A DNA stretch of 64,000 nucleotides, from assembly GCA_002110485.1 (NCBI GenBank), contig MOWL01000048.1:124001-188000 (forward strand), given 5' to 3'. Every line of letters starts with the position of its first letter. The first letter of the stretch is position 1. The DNA comes from Emergomyces orientalis (taxonomy: Eukaryota > Ascomycota > Eurotiomycetes > Onygenales > Ajellomycetaceae). A program made the translations under genes and the position numbers. Positions 1 to 10,421 of this stretch are shown piece after piece. The notes below the pieces were generated by a model. That model ran no database searches, had not been told where the DNA came from, and worked only from the letters and a program-made list of their open reading frames with translations.

Positions 1-282
1 TCAACATTGGACAGACGGACCAATAATAGCGAGCAACAGAATCAACAATCCCAAAACTCCCTGTTACTCACCTCTAATTCTACTTCCCTAACGGCCCGCA
101 ACGAAATGACCACCCTGGTCATCGGCATGACGACCTGCAACACGCTCGAGGATATCTCCTCACTGGCGGGTAAGTTTGATACGGCGGGATTAACATCCAT
201 CATGAGCCAGCAACTGGCTAGTGTGCGCTGGGCTGTGGTACATGATGCGATGAAGGTTTTGGTGAACCTATCGAGTAGGTAG
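1..282 (+). CDS. 3' end of a gene cut by the window edge, function unknown
   Basis: An open frame runs from the first base to a stop at 280-282, giving the last 93 residues of a longer protein. The segment starts with a stretch rich in Asn, Gln and Ser, then has a mixed hydrophobic end with Trp-Ala-Val-Val-His. Such low-complexity linkers are common in fungal transcription factors, but no domain can be identified. It is convergent with the old-yellow-enzyme gene on its right. In A. nidulans the regulator gene hxnR neighbours hxnT, so hxnR is a reasonable candidate by position only. I do not recognise the sequence itself. Confidence 0.5.
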   Translation, partial: STLDRRTNNSEQQNQQSQNSLLLTSNSTSLTARNEMTTLVIGMTTCNTLEDISSLAGKFDTAGLTSIMSQQLASVRWAVVHDAMKVLVNLSSR

Positions 283-1090
283 GGTAAATGAAGGGGGCTT
301 GTCTTCGTTTTTTTCTTCCCTTCTTCCGGTATTGGTTTTTTTTAAAAATTTTTTAATGAAAGTGGGATTGATGAGGGATGACGGATTTTCCTTCGTTTTC
401 CTAATTTTTTTTAATTCATGGAAATATCCCTCGTTTTCGGGTCATTTTTCGGGTTTTTTTTCTTCGGGGAGGGTGGTGTATTTACGTTTTTCACTGTTTC
501 TATGTCCTAGCTTCTGGGCGGAATAAGCTTGCAACGACGCAATTATGTATGCATGAGTACTTACTTCAGGAATGGCGTTTTCGCTTGTTTTTCGGGGGCT
601 TTATCGATGAATGGATGGCTATATATCCTAGCATTCGGTTTTCGGGTTAAGATTGAGCTCTGTATACCGAAAATGTCTGGTTGTATGAATCATATATTAT
701 TTTTACTTGACTCCTGGATGCTTATCATATATAGTGTGCCTTCTATCAATGCAGTTCACGTGGAAGGTGGTAAATGATATTAAAACCAAGTAGATAAGGG
801 CCTTTTCAAGAGGATTGGGTGCCAAGATATCAGAGATAGAGACGGAGACGTCTGTTGTGTTTTGGAGGTCTGAGTAGGGAAATTTCCGCTCTGGTAGGTA
901 TGCTGTCAAGTAGCTGAGAAAGGAAGCTGACCATTTTTGATAATCCCAATCAAATTCAACTGTATCGCGGGTAATTAATCTATGGAAATCTATTCATTTA
1001 CGCAGATCTAGGCAAGTATAGGTTCTGTATATGTCTATAAACAAACAATATATATCATTGACCATCATTTCCAACCAAGCCCCCTCCACA
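283..1090. other. Intergenic, convergent 3' flanks
   Basis: This T-rich spacer lies between two converging genes. It contains short T runs near 340-420 and no convincing coding frame; the small open frames here lack family resemblance. It probably holds the two 3' untranslated regions. Confidence 0.5.
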
Positions 1091-2483
1091 TTACAAGGAC
1101 GGATAATCAGTATACCCCTTCTCTGGAGGAGTCGCCCCATAAAAGGTATCCCGATCATACTTATTAAGCACCAAACCCTCCCTCAATTTCCTCACAAAGT
1201 CCGGATTAGCCAAAAACCACCGCCCAAACACAACCGCATCTGCCCCACCTCCCTTAACCTTCGCAACGCAATTTTCGCGATTAAAATTGCCCGCCGCCAG
1301 GAGCGCCACGCCTCCTTTCTTCAAGGGCCCGCGGAAGTGATCGAGCGAGTTATCTTTCGATTTCTCCTCTGCCTTCTTCTCCCCATTCTGCACACCATTC
1401 ATTACTGTCGATGACGACGCTTTAGTGGCAGCAGCTAACGCGGCCAACTTCGCCTTTTCATCCAACACCTCGTCGAACCGCGGCTCAATCATGTGCACGT
1501 ACGCAGGCCTGTGCTCCTGGGGCAGCGCGGCGATTTGCTCACTTAGATATACCCAGTGCGAGTTGGGGTCCGAGTCGCGGGTGTCCTGGAAGTAATTGTA
1601 GGGTGAGAGGCGGATACCGACGCGCTCGGCGCCGATGGCGGCTGTTACGGATCTAATAACTTCGAGCGGGAAGCGGGCACGGTTGGCAATGCTGCCGCCG
1701 TAGTTGTCCGTGCGGATGTTGACGTTGTCGTGGAGGAATTGGTCGAGGAGGTAGCCGTTTGCACCTGGGATGATTGGGTTAGGAAGGGAATTGAATGAAA
1801 GGTGCGTTTTTTTGTGTGTGTGTGTTCAGTGTCTATTAAACTAACCGTGAATCTCCACGCCGTCAAACCCTGCTTCCAGCGCCCTTTTGGCCGCGGCAGC
1901 ATATTCTTCCAAGAGCTCCTGGATCTCCTCGACCGTCAGGGGCTTGGGGGGCGCGTCCGCATATTTCGAGCCGTCTAGCGCGTTGCCCGAGATGGGGATG
2001 TTGGAGGAGCTGACGGGGGATCTTCCGTCGAGGAGTGAGGGTGCGGTTGCCCGCCCGACGTGCCAGAGTTGGCAGTAGATGAAGCCGCCTTTGGCGTGCA
2101 CGGCGTCTGTGACTCTCTTCCAACCGGTGATTTGCGATGGGGTGAATATGCCGGGGACGCCAGGGTAGCCAGCGGCCTTTTTAGTTTTCGAGTCGGGTCA
2201 GTAATCGATACAGGGATGGGCATGCATCGTTCTTATTCTCTCCTGGTTCAACACTTACATATCGGCTGATTGGTGTAGCTTCCGTTAGGAGGAAGCCACC
2301 CTTGGTGGCTCTCTGTGAGTAATATTGCACATTCAGATCATTAGGAACATAGACACCCTCGGACTCCTTGGTCGCCCGCATGCGCGTGAGCGGTGCGAGG
2401 ACCACTCGATGCTCTAATTGAAGCGCTCCGAGCTGGAGAGGCTTGAACAAAGCAGTGTCTGCTAGAGGTGCGAATGAGGCCAT
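1091..2483 (-). CDS. hxnT: Old yellow enzyme family NADH:flavin oxidoreductase, HxnT-like
   Basis: This is an FMN-dependent ene-reductase of the OYE family. Exons read 2483-2259, 2176-1846 and 1764-1091; both introns have GT-AG ends and the joined frame gives 409 residues, the usual OYE size. The N-terminal barrel segment has the typical phrase for substrate-free loops (FKPLQLGALQLEHRVVLAPL). The middle has a QLWHVGR motif and the segment after the second intron has HGANGYLLDQFL followed by RTDNYGG, both hallmarks of the family. It is divergent from the molybdenum hydroxylase gene across 1.8 kb. In A. nidulans an OYE gene, hxnT, sits next to hxnS and acts in the ring-reduction part of nicotinate breakdown. 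The OYE assignment is firm; the HxnT role rests on context. Confidence 0.85.
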
Positions 2484-4313
2484 TGTAAAAGAATATGAAT
2501 TGGAGTAATAAAAAGAGAGGTAGAAAGAGCAAGAGCGCGGAATAACTTCTTCTTTTCTAGCTCTTCGTCCGAGATCCTTAATGAGAAATCGGAGGGAGGA
2601 AGAAAAAAAAAGTAGTTAGGAATTCGAGGTTGAGCGGAAAGGAGAAGAACGGAATGAATTCAGGCCTACTAAGTTTTAATACCTTTTGTCCATTATTTTA
2701 TTTTTTTTGATATTTTATGAATCTTGTCCTGTTCAGACCCATACGCACACCATTCCTGACAATTCTCAAGTTTCAAGAATAAACTCTCTTAAGCCGCTTG
2801 CTTCATGAGCAAGGTGGGAGGACCCATTATGCCCCTCTCATGCCCATATAGCGATCTCCAACAGACACTCTGTCGCCCTGCGGATTCGCCATCATGATTC
2901 TCCACAACGCTCAAAGAGCGGGCTTCAAACTGCGTGAAGGATGGCGGCCATTGCCACAGCTCCATTTATACGAAGTAGAGAGCTCAACCGTGGGCATAGA
3001 TGCCCCACCCGGGAGGAACAAACGCGGCAGTGGTGGTCAGGAACGGGGCTAGCAGGTGATTCAAAGTTTGTCACCAAGTACCTTAAGCGGAGCAACACCT
3101 CAGAGTGGGATAAGCGTTTTGTCAAGAATAGTTAGTTCCCAGTGGGCGGTTTTATGCCGCAAGAGGTATTGAAATCGAGAGTCTGGAAGTGGAAACGGAT
3201 ATACCGTTGGATTGGTACTATGAGGTTGAAGGTTGGAGGGTGCAGTGGACGAAGATGCCCTAAGCCCTAGCCCCAAACCCCAAGTTGATGCTTAGTTGGG
3301 ACAAAGACAATGACAAAACAACCCCCCCACCTTTGGACCAGAATAACCCCATACACACCATACATACCATGCATCCATACCATATCGATACACATACTGG
3401 TATATTACATGGATACGGTAACTCCGTATGGTTACCCAAATACCCCACGTTCGGCTAACCGGTGCCATTCGGGGCAAGGCGAAGTCAAGAGTTGGCAAAG
3501 GTGACTCTGTGGGGACCCGGGGATACCTTGGATCCAGGCAGATTAGGCATGTTATCTCGAGTACCATTCAGGTACTCGGGCAATACCCCCAACCAGCGGG
3601 TGCTTGCCACCACCGTTTCCCCCTTTTTATCTCTCACTGTGTTGGGTTTTTTTTAAACGGGGTCATTGATTGAAAGAAAGCTTCTGATAGCCTAAAAATA
3701 TATCTTTGTTGGAAGATTTTTTACCATGAAATCATGTCATCAAAATATTGAATAACTCAGCCAAAATAACCTGAAAATTCTAGAAATTTTAATACTAAAT
3801 ACTATGATCTTTTGCTCTACATTTCTTCATATTTCTGAAGTTCTCTATCATAATGTTTAAGTTTAATAATGGGGATTCTGTGCAAAATGGGTTAAAAACA
3901 GTGGTCTGTGTTAGAATGGTGGCAAATACCCACTAAGGCAGTTTAGTGGGGGCGTTGCGCAAAATACCGGCCATCGATTAGATATGGCAGTAGATTTCTA
4001 CATATGATCAATCATACTCGTTAAGATCCAGATCCAGATAGTATAGGTAAAATTACGTATTTTTAATATGACGGTTAGGATTCGACAAAGGCCTAGCTAG
4101 TTAGGTAAATTATTAATGGAGTTACTACTGTATAAGCATTGACTCGGCGAAAGGAGGGGTTAATCGCGAACTTGCTATCCGGTATACCATGTCTTACCAA
4201 CTATTTTAACCACTTCTCTCTTTTTATATCATGGCACAGAGGCACTTAAAAATTCCTCATTCTCTCTTTGCTTGAGTTGTTGCCTGTTTTCTCTGTAGTT
4301 TCTTCCATTCAGC
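2484..4313. promoter_or_regulatory. Divergent promoter region of hxnT-like and hxnS-like genes
   Basis: The 1.83-kb spacer separates the start codons of two divergent genes. No coding frame in it looks real. Three HGATAR motifs, the binding site class of the nitrogen regulator AreA, lie on the hxnS side at 3685-3690, 3845-3850 (reverse) and 4036-4041. A perfect 8-bp stem with a 6-nt loop is formed by 3929-3936 and 3943-3950. Hexamers of this kind occur often by chance, so the regulatory reading is an inference from the pathway, which is nitrogen-repressed in A. nidulans. Confidence 0.45.
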
Positions 4314-7300
4314 ATGGTTCTGCCAGCTCCAAATTTAGAGATGCTTTCCGTCGATGCCGACGAGGCACTCCAAGCCCTTATAAAATCCACATATACCACC
4401 CCGACCTTGCGGTTCTACCTCAACGGGGACAAGGTTGAGTTGAATAACCCAAACCCGCACTGGACTTTATTGGACTTTATCAGGTCACGGCGTGGTTTGA
4501 AGGGAACCAAGCTGGGATGTGGCGAAGGAGGATGTGGCGCCTGTACAGTGGTGCTGCAAGTCAGAGATGCGAAGAATTCGAAGAGAATTAAACATTTGTC
4601 CATAAATGCTTGTCTCTTTCCGTTGGTGGGAGGTGAGTTCGTCCTTCACTCCGTAAACTGCCGTAGCTTTGGGCTGGCTAACTAGTTTTCTTTTGTAGTT
4701 GTCGGGAAACATGTCATTACTGTGGAAGGCCTTGGGAGTGTTGATAAGCCTCACCCGTTACAGGAGCGGATGGGTAAGCTTCATGGGTCACAGTAAGTCT
4801 TATCTTGCTCTTTGATGAAAGGAATAGGAATTGTGGAGTATTTTGAGGCTAACGATGCTTTTTTACAGATGTGGATTTTGTACGCCTGGCATAGTCATGT
4901 CTTTATATTCCATTATCAGGAATGCGTATGACCCCGAAACCGGCAAATTTTCTCTGTCTGAAAATGACATCGAAATGAAAGGCCACCTGGATGGGAACTT
5001 GTGTCGTTGCACGGGATACAAGCCGATTCTCCAAGCTGCTAGGACCTTTATCGTTGAAGATCTGAAGGGACAGCTGGCCGAAGACAAGAGCTCTGTTTCA
5101 GTAGATATAGACAAGGATAGCGAAACTGAGGAAGCGACTTATCTACAAGGTCAGTTTTCTAAAGCTGCGAAATCGTCAAGTGGCTCATGCGGCAGACCCG
5201 GCGGATGTTGCCGTGATGAGCCAAGTAAGAGTACCCCTTCAGTAGACTCGTCGACATCACTTGGTTCTACTTCGGTAGACGATAAGAGCTCTGAGACCAG
5301 TCTTTCTGAAGAAATCACGTTTCCGGCACCGAAAAACGCTCCGCAGGCTGAGCTTACCGAGTATTGCCCTTCATCTGAGTTAATATACCCTCCTGCACTA
5401 TCGAAGTTTGTCAACTATCCCTTATGCTATGGGGACGAGAAGAAAATATGGCTCCGTCCGACGAATTTGCAGCAACTAGTTGACATCATGGCTGCATTTC
5501 CATCCGCAACTATTGTCAGCGGTGCGAGTGAAATCCAAGTTGAGATCCGTTTTAAAGGCTCGGAGTTCGCGGTTTCAGTCTTTGTATCGGACATTGAAGA
5601 ACTAAACACAATATCTGTTCCTAACGATCTATCTAAAATGGACGAACTTGTGATTGGTGGGAATGCGCCTTTGACCGATATTGAGAATGTTTGCTCTGAC
5701 TTATCCTCGAAGCTTGGCCAAAGAGGGTCTGTTTTCGGGGCGATGGAGAAGGTTCTCAGATACTTTGCGGGGCGCCAGATTCGAAATGTGGCATCGTTAG
5801 CCGGAAATATTGCCACGGCTTCCCCCATATCAGACATGAATCCAGTGCTTTTGGCTATTAATGCAACTGTAGTTGCTAGGACTGCGGAGAAGGAGCATTC
5901 AATTCCAATGGTCACGATGTTCTGCGGATACCGGAAAACAGCACTACCTCAAGGCGGCATCATTACTAAAATTTGCATCCCTATACCCCCTGCAGATGTA
6001 CGCGAGGTCACTAGATCATACAAACAAGCCAAGCGAAAGGATGATGATATTGCTATTGTCACAGCAGGTTTCCGGGTTCGATTTGATGAAGAAGATACTG
6101 TTAAGGATGTCTCATTAGCCTATGGTGGAATGGCACCAATGACTGTTTTGGCGGGTCAAACCATTAAATATTTGATCGGAAAGAAATGGTCCGCGTCTGA
6201 AACTCTCGAAGGAGCACTTCAAACCTTGATCGAGGATTTCCCGCTTCCCTATGACGTCCCCGGTGGTATGGCTGTCTACCGTAGGACCCTAGCTTTGTCT
6301 CTTTTCTTCCGGTTCTGGCACGAAGTTATTGCAGATTTCAAGCTAGGAGAGGTGGACGAGAGTCTTGTTGAGGAAATACACCGAAATGTCTCCACCGGGA
6401 CACGAGATAACCATAACCCGAATGAACAACGAGTCGTTGGCAAGCAAATCCCTCATCTTTCTGGGTTGAAACATGCTACAGGGGAGGCAGAGTATGTCGA
6501 TGACATGCCCTATCAAGACAATGAGCTTTACGGAGCACTGGTACTTTCGCAAAGAGCGCACGCAAAGATAGTGTCAGTGGACTGGGCTCCAGCTCTTGCT
6601 CCGGGTTTAGCTGTTGGCTATGTGGACAAACATAGTATTGACCCCGAAATGAATATGTGGGGATCAATTGTTAAAGATGAACCCTTTTTCGCGCTCGACG
6701 AGGTGCACTCCCATGGTCAGCCAATTGGAATGGTCTACGCTGAGACCGCCCTTAAAGCACAAGCTGCAGCACGAGCTGTGAGAGTCGTTTATGAGGATTT
6801 GCCAGCTATCTTGACTATCGACGAAGCTATCGAAGCCAAGAGCTTCTTCAAACATGGAAAGGAGCTTCGGAAGGGCACTCCTCCTGAGAAAATGGCGGAG
6901 GTATTTGCCAAGTGTGACAGAGTTTTCGAGGGAACGATTAGATGTGGTGGCCAAGAGCACTTTTACCTGGAGACGAATGCTGCCATGGTTATCCCTCATT
7001 CTGAGGATGGTACAATGGATGTTTGGTCCTCGACTCAAAATACGTGAGTGCTGCTTCTTTGACCTACATGATGTCTTCAAACTACTAACATTGTCGCAGG
7101 ATGGAGACTCAGGAATTTGTCAGTCGTGTGACTGGAGTCCCCAGCAATCGAATCAACGCAAGAGTAAAGCGGATGGGAGGCGCTTTCGGCGGCAAAGAGT
7201 CTCGAAGCGTTCAGCTAGCTGCTATTCTTGCAATAGCTGCAAAGAAAGAACGACGGCCGATGAGAGCCATGTTGAACCGCGACGAAGACATGATGACAAG

Positions 7301-8887
7301 TGGACAACGAAATCCCATTATGTGCCGCTGGAAGATTGGTGTCATGAACGATGGAAAGCTTGTGGCCCTTGACGCGGACTGTTACGCCAACGCTGGCTTT
7401 TCCCTGGATATGAGCGGAGCCGTCATGGATCGCTGCTGTACACATCTTGACAACTGCTATTATTTCCCCAATGCGCATATTCGTGGGTGGGTATGCAAAA
7501 CAAACACAGTTACAAATACTGCGTTTAGAGGCTTTGGCGGACCACAGGCCATGTTTATCGCTGAAAGCTTCATGTATGCCATTGCAGAGGGGCTGAACAT
7601 GCCAGTTGACGAGCTCCGCTGGAAGAATTTGTACGAACAGGGGCAACGGACTCCATTTCACCAATTGATCGACGAAGACTGGCATGTTCCTATGCTGCTC
7701 GAGCAAGTCCGAAAGGAAACGAAGTACGATGAGCGGAAGGCCAAAATCGCCAAATTCAATGCCCAAAACAAGTGGAAGAAGCGCGGTATTTGCCTGGTGC
7801 CGACAAAATTCGGTCTCTCATTTGCAACAGCACTCCATCTCAATCAGGCCGGTGCATCTGTGAAACTCTACGCAGATGGCTCTATCCTACTCAGTCATGG
7901 CGGAACAGAAATGGGTCAGGGTCTGTACACGAAGATGTGTCAGGTCGCCGCTGAGGAGTTGAACGCTCCCTTGGACTCTATTTACACACAAGACACGGCA
8001 ACATACCAAATCGCTAACGCTTCGCCCACGGCTGCTTCGTCTGGTAGTGACCTTAATGGTATGGCAGTCAAGAACGCGTGTGATCAGCTCAACGAGCGTC
8101 TCAAGCCGTACCGGGAAAAGTTTGGCAAGGATGCTCCGCTCTCGCAAATTGCGCATGCTGCGTATAGAGATCGGGTTAATCTCGTTGCGACAGGGTTCTG
8201 GAAGATGCCCAAGATCGGCCATTTATGGGGTGATTATAATCCGGAAACCGTCAAGCCGATGTATTACTATTTCACTCAGGTATGCCTTACCCAATTCACT
8301 CCCCCCCTGATAGAAATGGTAGATAGATGACTTACTGAATTTGCTACTAGGGCGTTGCCTGCACCGAGGTTGAACTCGACGTCCTCACGGGGGACCACAC
8401 AGTTCTCCGCACCGACATAAAAATGGACGTGGGCCGTTCCATCAATCCAGCCATTGATTACGGTCAAGTAGAGGGAGCGTTCGTTCAAGGACAAGGACTC
8501 TTTAGCATCGAAGAGTCTCTCTGGGACAGCAAAAACGGCCACCTCGCCACACGTGGCCCTGGTACATACAAGATTCCTGGGTTCAGCGACATCCCACAGG
8601 AGTTCAATGTTAGTTTCCTGCAGGGGGTGTCGTGGAAACACCTCCGGTCTATCCAGAGCAGTAAGGGTGTTGGTGAGCCACCGCTATTTTTGGGCGCCAC
8701 GGTCCTATTCGCACTGAGAGATGCGCTGCTTAGTGCTCGGGAGAATAATGGAGTAACGGAAAACTTGGTACTGGATAGTCCGGCGACGGCGGAGAGGTTG
8801 AGATTGGCAGTTGGGGACCGGCTGGTGAAGATGGGTAATGTTGTGAAGGGGGAGGGACAGAAGCCGTTTTTTGTTGCTATTTCTTAG
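4314..8887 (+). CDS. hxnS: Xanthine dehydrogenase-family molybdenum hydroxylase, probable nicotinate hydroxylase HxnS
   Basis: Exons 4314-4632, 4699-4792, 4869-7043, 7100-8279 and 8351-8887 join in frame to 1434 residues. Domains in order: a plant-type 2Fe-2S domain (Cys69, Cys74, Cys77), a second 2Fe-2S domain with CGFCTPG and CRCTGY, a Ser/Cys-rich linker, an FAD domain, and the molybdopterin domain. The three catalytic positions of xanthine dehydrogenase are kept: Glu896 (GGAFGGKE), Arg1006 (AFRGFGGPQ) and Glu1365 (GVGEPP). Two places differ from what I recall of xanthine dehydrogenases: GGAFGG for GGGFGG, and QRNP near residue 934 where RHP is usual. Fungi carry two such enzymes, HxA (purines) and HxnS (nicotinate to 6-hydroxynicotinate). 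Linkage to six hxn-type genes favours HxnS. Family assignment is near certain; the HxnS choice is inference. Confidence 0.9.
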
Positions 8888-9341
8888 GATATGCGGTGAT
8901 ATGGCTATATACCTCTATTTGGTCGTTTTATATTTATGACGGAATTTAGTTTTGTTTAATTATTTGGTTATGGCGAGTGTTTTCAGTGCAGGAAAGGGTT
9001 GACAAGGATATACCAAATTGAGATACCTTTGCATCTGTATTGTTAAAATGCTACATATAATTTATTAACAGAATGATACACTTGACAGCATAGTCTTCAG
9101 CTCACCCTTACCTGGGTAGAATGGTAACTATCACGTTCCAATTCCTCGACAAAACAAATAACTACCCATAACGATGAATCATAGAAATTAATAAATGACA
9201 CTTTAAGCTAATATAGCCTCGGCACTAGCAACATCAACAAGTGAAAGTAAGGGGGTGAAAAAATGGAGATATCGTATATACGAATAGATGTATATTCGGG
9301 TCAATCCAGCTTCTGGTCGACTGGATTGTCGGTGAAATAGC
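8888..9341. other. Intergenic spacer
   Basis: AT-rich DNA between the converging hxnS-like gene and the unknown gene at 9342-10322. I see no coding frame, RNA gene or clear repeat; it should hold two 3' ends. Confidence 0.5.
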
Positions 9342-10322
9342 TCAAGAGAGCCAAATCAAGACACCCGTTCCTAAGCCCATTGGAGGTGCCCGTGCCGCAC
9401 GTATCGCACATGCTAAGCAAGGCCCTCCTCTCCGTCGGATCACGGCATTCTTCCCACGCTCCGAACACCAAGCCCTCACCAAAACTTCAGCTTCCCGGCC
9501 ACTGCCAGCATTAATGATTGTGAAATCATCGCTGATATCGGAACGGTCAGAAGTCGATCCAATCCTCAAGCCAGGGATCAGCGAGCGCCTCTTTGACGGA
9601 CCACCTATCAGAGTCCAAATATCTATCTCCGTTTCTTTCGGCAACTCTCTCTTATGGAGCTCATGCGACGCCTTCTGTCCAGGGTGACATGGCGGCAGGG
9701 TTACGAAAATCGGGTTGTAATTCAGGTCATATTTAACTGTCTTCTGGCGCGAACCGTCTTTGGCATCGATCACAATGCTTGCTCGATATTGCGTCTCCTT
9801 CTCAAGCTGGGTCTCGTTTAGCTCTTCCGAGTGGCCATCTACGGGAACGGCCTTGAGTTGGATAGCGTTTATGGAACAGACGACACCGGTTGCTCGTGCG
9901 AGCGGCTGTGGGATTACCCACTTCTTGGGGTCTGCCATGTTCTCCAGAGATTCTATCTTTTCTATAGCCTCCCCACTTTTCAAACAGGCCTCTAAGAACA
10001 GTTGATGGGCAGCCTCAGGATCAAAGTGAGGAATTCTGGAAAGATCTTTTACAGGAGCGACTTCATCTGCTTGAAGATGAATATGATGTGGGTTCTTGTT
10101 GAAATCTTTTGTTGCGTGTGAGGGCGGTTCAACAAATTCCACAGGGGGACAGGGTCCGATCCATCCGCAGAGTGAGGTAATGCCTGGAAGGCAACCAAGA
10201 ACCCTACCAAACACAGTTCGCACCCTCCAATACGTCTGGCTTGGTAGTGAAAGACCGCATTCGTAGTAAGGCGCGGGTTCGGAGAGTGGAACCGATGACG
10301 AGGACCAAATTAGACAGGACAT
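9342..10322 (-). CDS. Hypothetical protein of unknown function
   Basis: A single uninterrupted frame of 326 residues starts at an ATG on the minus strand. Charged, soluble-looking sequence follows a short aromatic N-terminal stretch; the C-terminal part has a Cys-containing segment GGPCLACAIRAAR and ends in a hydrophobic GVLIWLS. No catalytic motif, signal peptide of standard form or transmembrane helix is evident. Its start lies only about 100 bp downstream of the stop of the HeLo-TPR gene on the same strand, so the two may be functionally linked. The first 40 residues are less convincing and an internal start or an N-terminal intron is possible. I do not recognise the family. Confidence 0.6.
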   Translation of the reverse strand: MSCLIWSSSSVPLSEPAPYYECGLSLPSQTYWRVRTVFGRVLGCLPGITSLCGWIGPCPPVEFVEPPSHATKDFNKNPHHIHLQADEVAPVKDLSRIPHFDPEAAHQLFLEACLKSGEAIEKIESLENMADPKKWVIPQPLARATGVVCSINAIQLKAVPVDGHSEELNETQLEKETQYRASIVIDAKDGSRQKTVKYDLNYNPIFVTLPPCHPGQKASHELHKRELPKETEIDIWTLIGGPSKRRSLIPGLRIGSTSDRSDISDDFTIINAGSGREAEVLVRAWCSERGKNAVIRRRGGPCLACAIRAARAPPMGLGTGVLIWLS

Positions 10323-10421
10323 AATTGTGAGGGCAGTCCATTTTCCGAGTAAAACACAGCCGTAAAACCAGTCGAATAGGAGTATAGGGCTTGAGCCAGA
10401 CTTGCGAAAGTTCTCCGCTGC

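Noticed and set aside
6854..7372. Overlapping open frame inside the molybdenum hydroxylase gene
   Set aside because: A shadow of the real coding frame that also reads through a well-supported intron.
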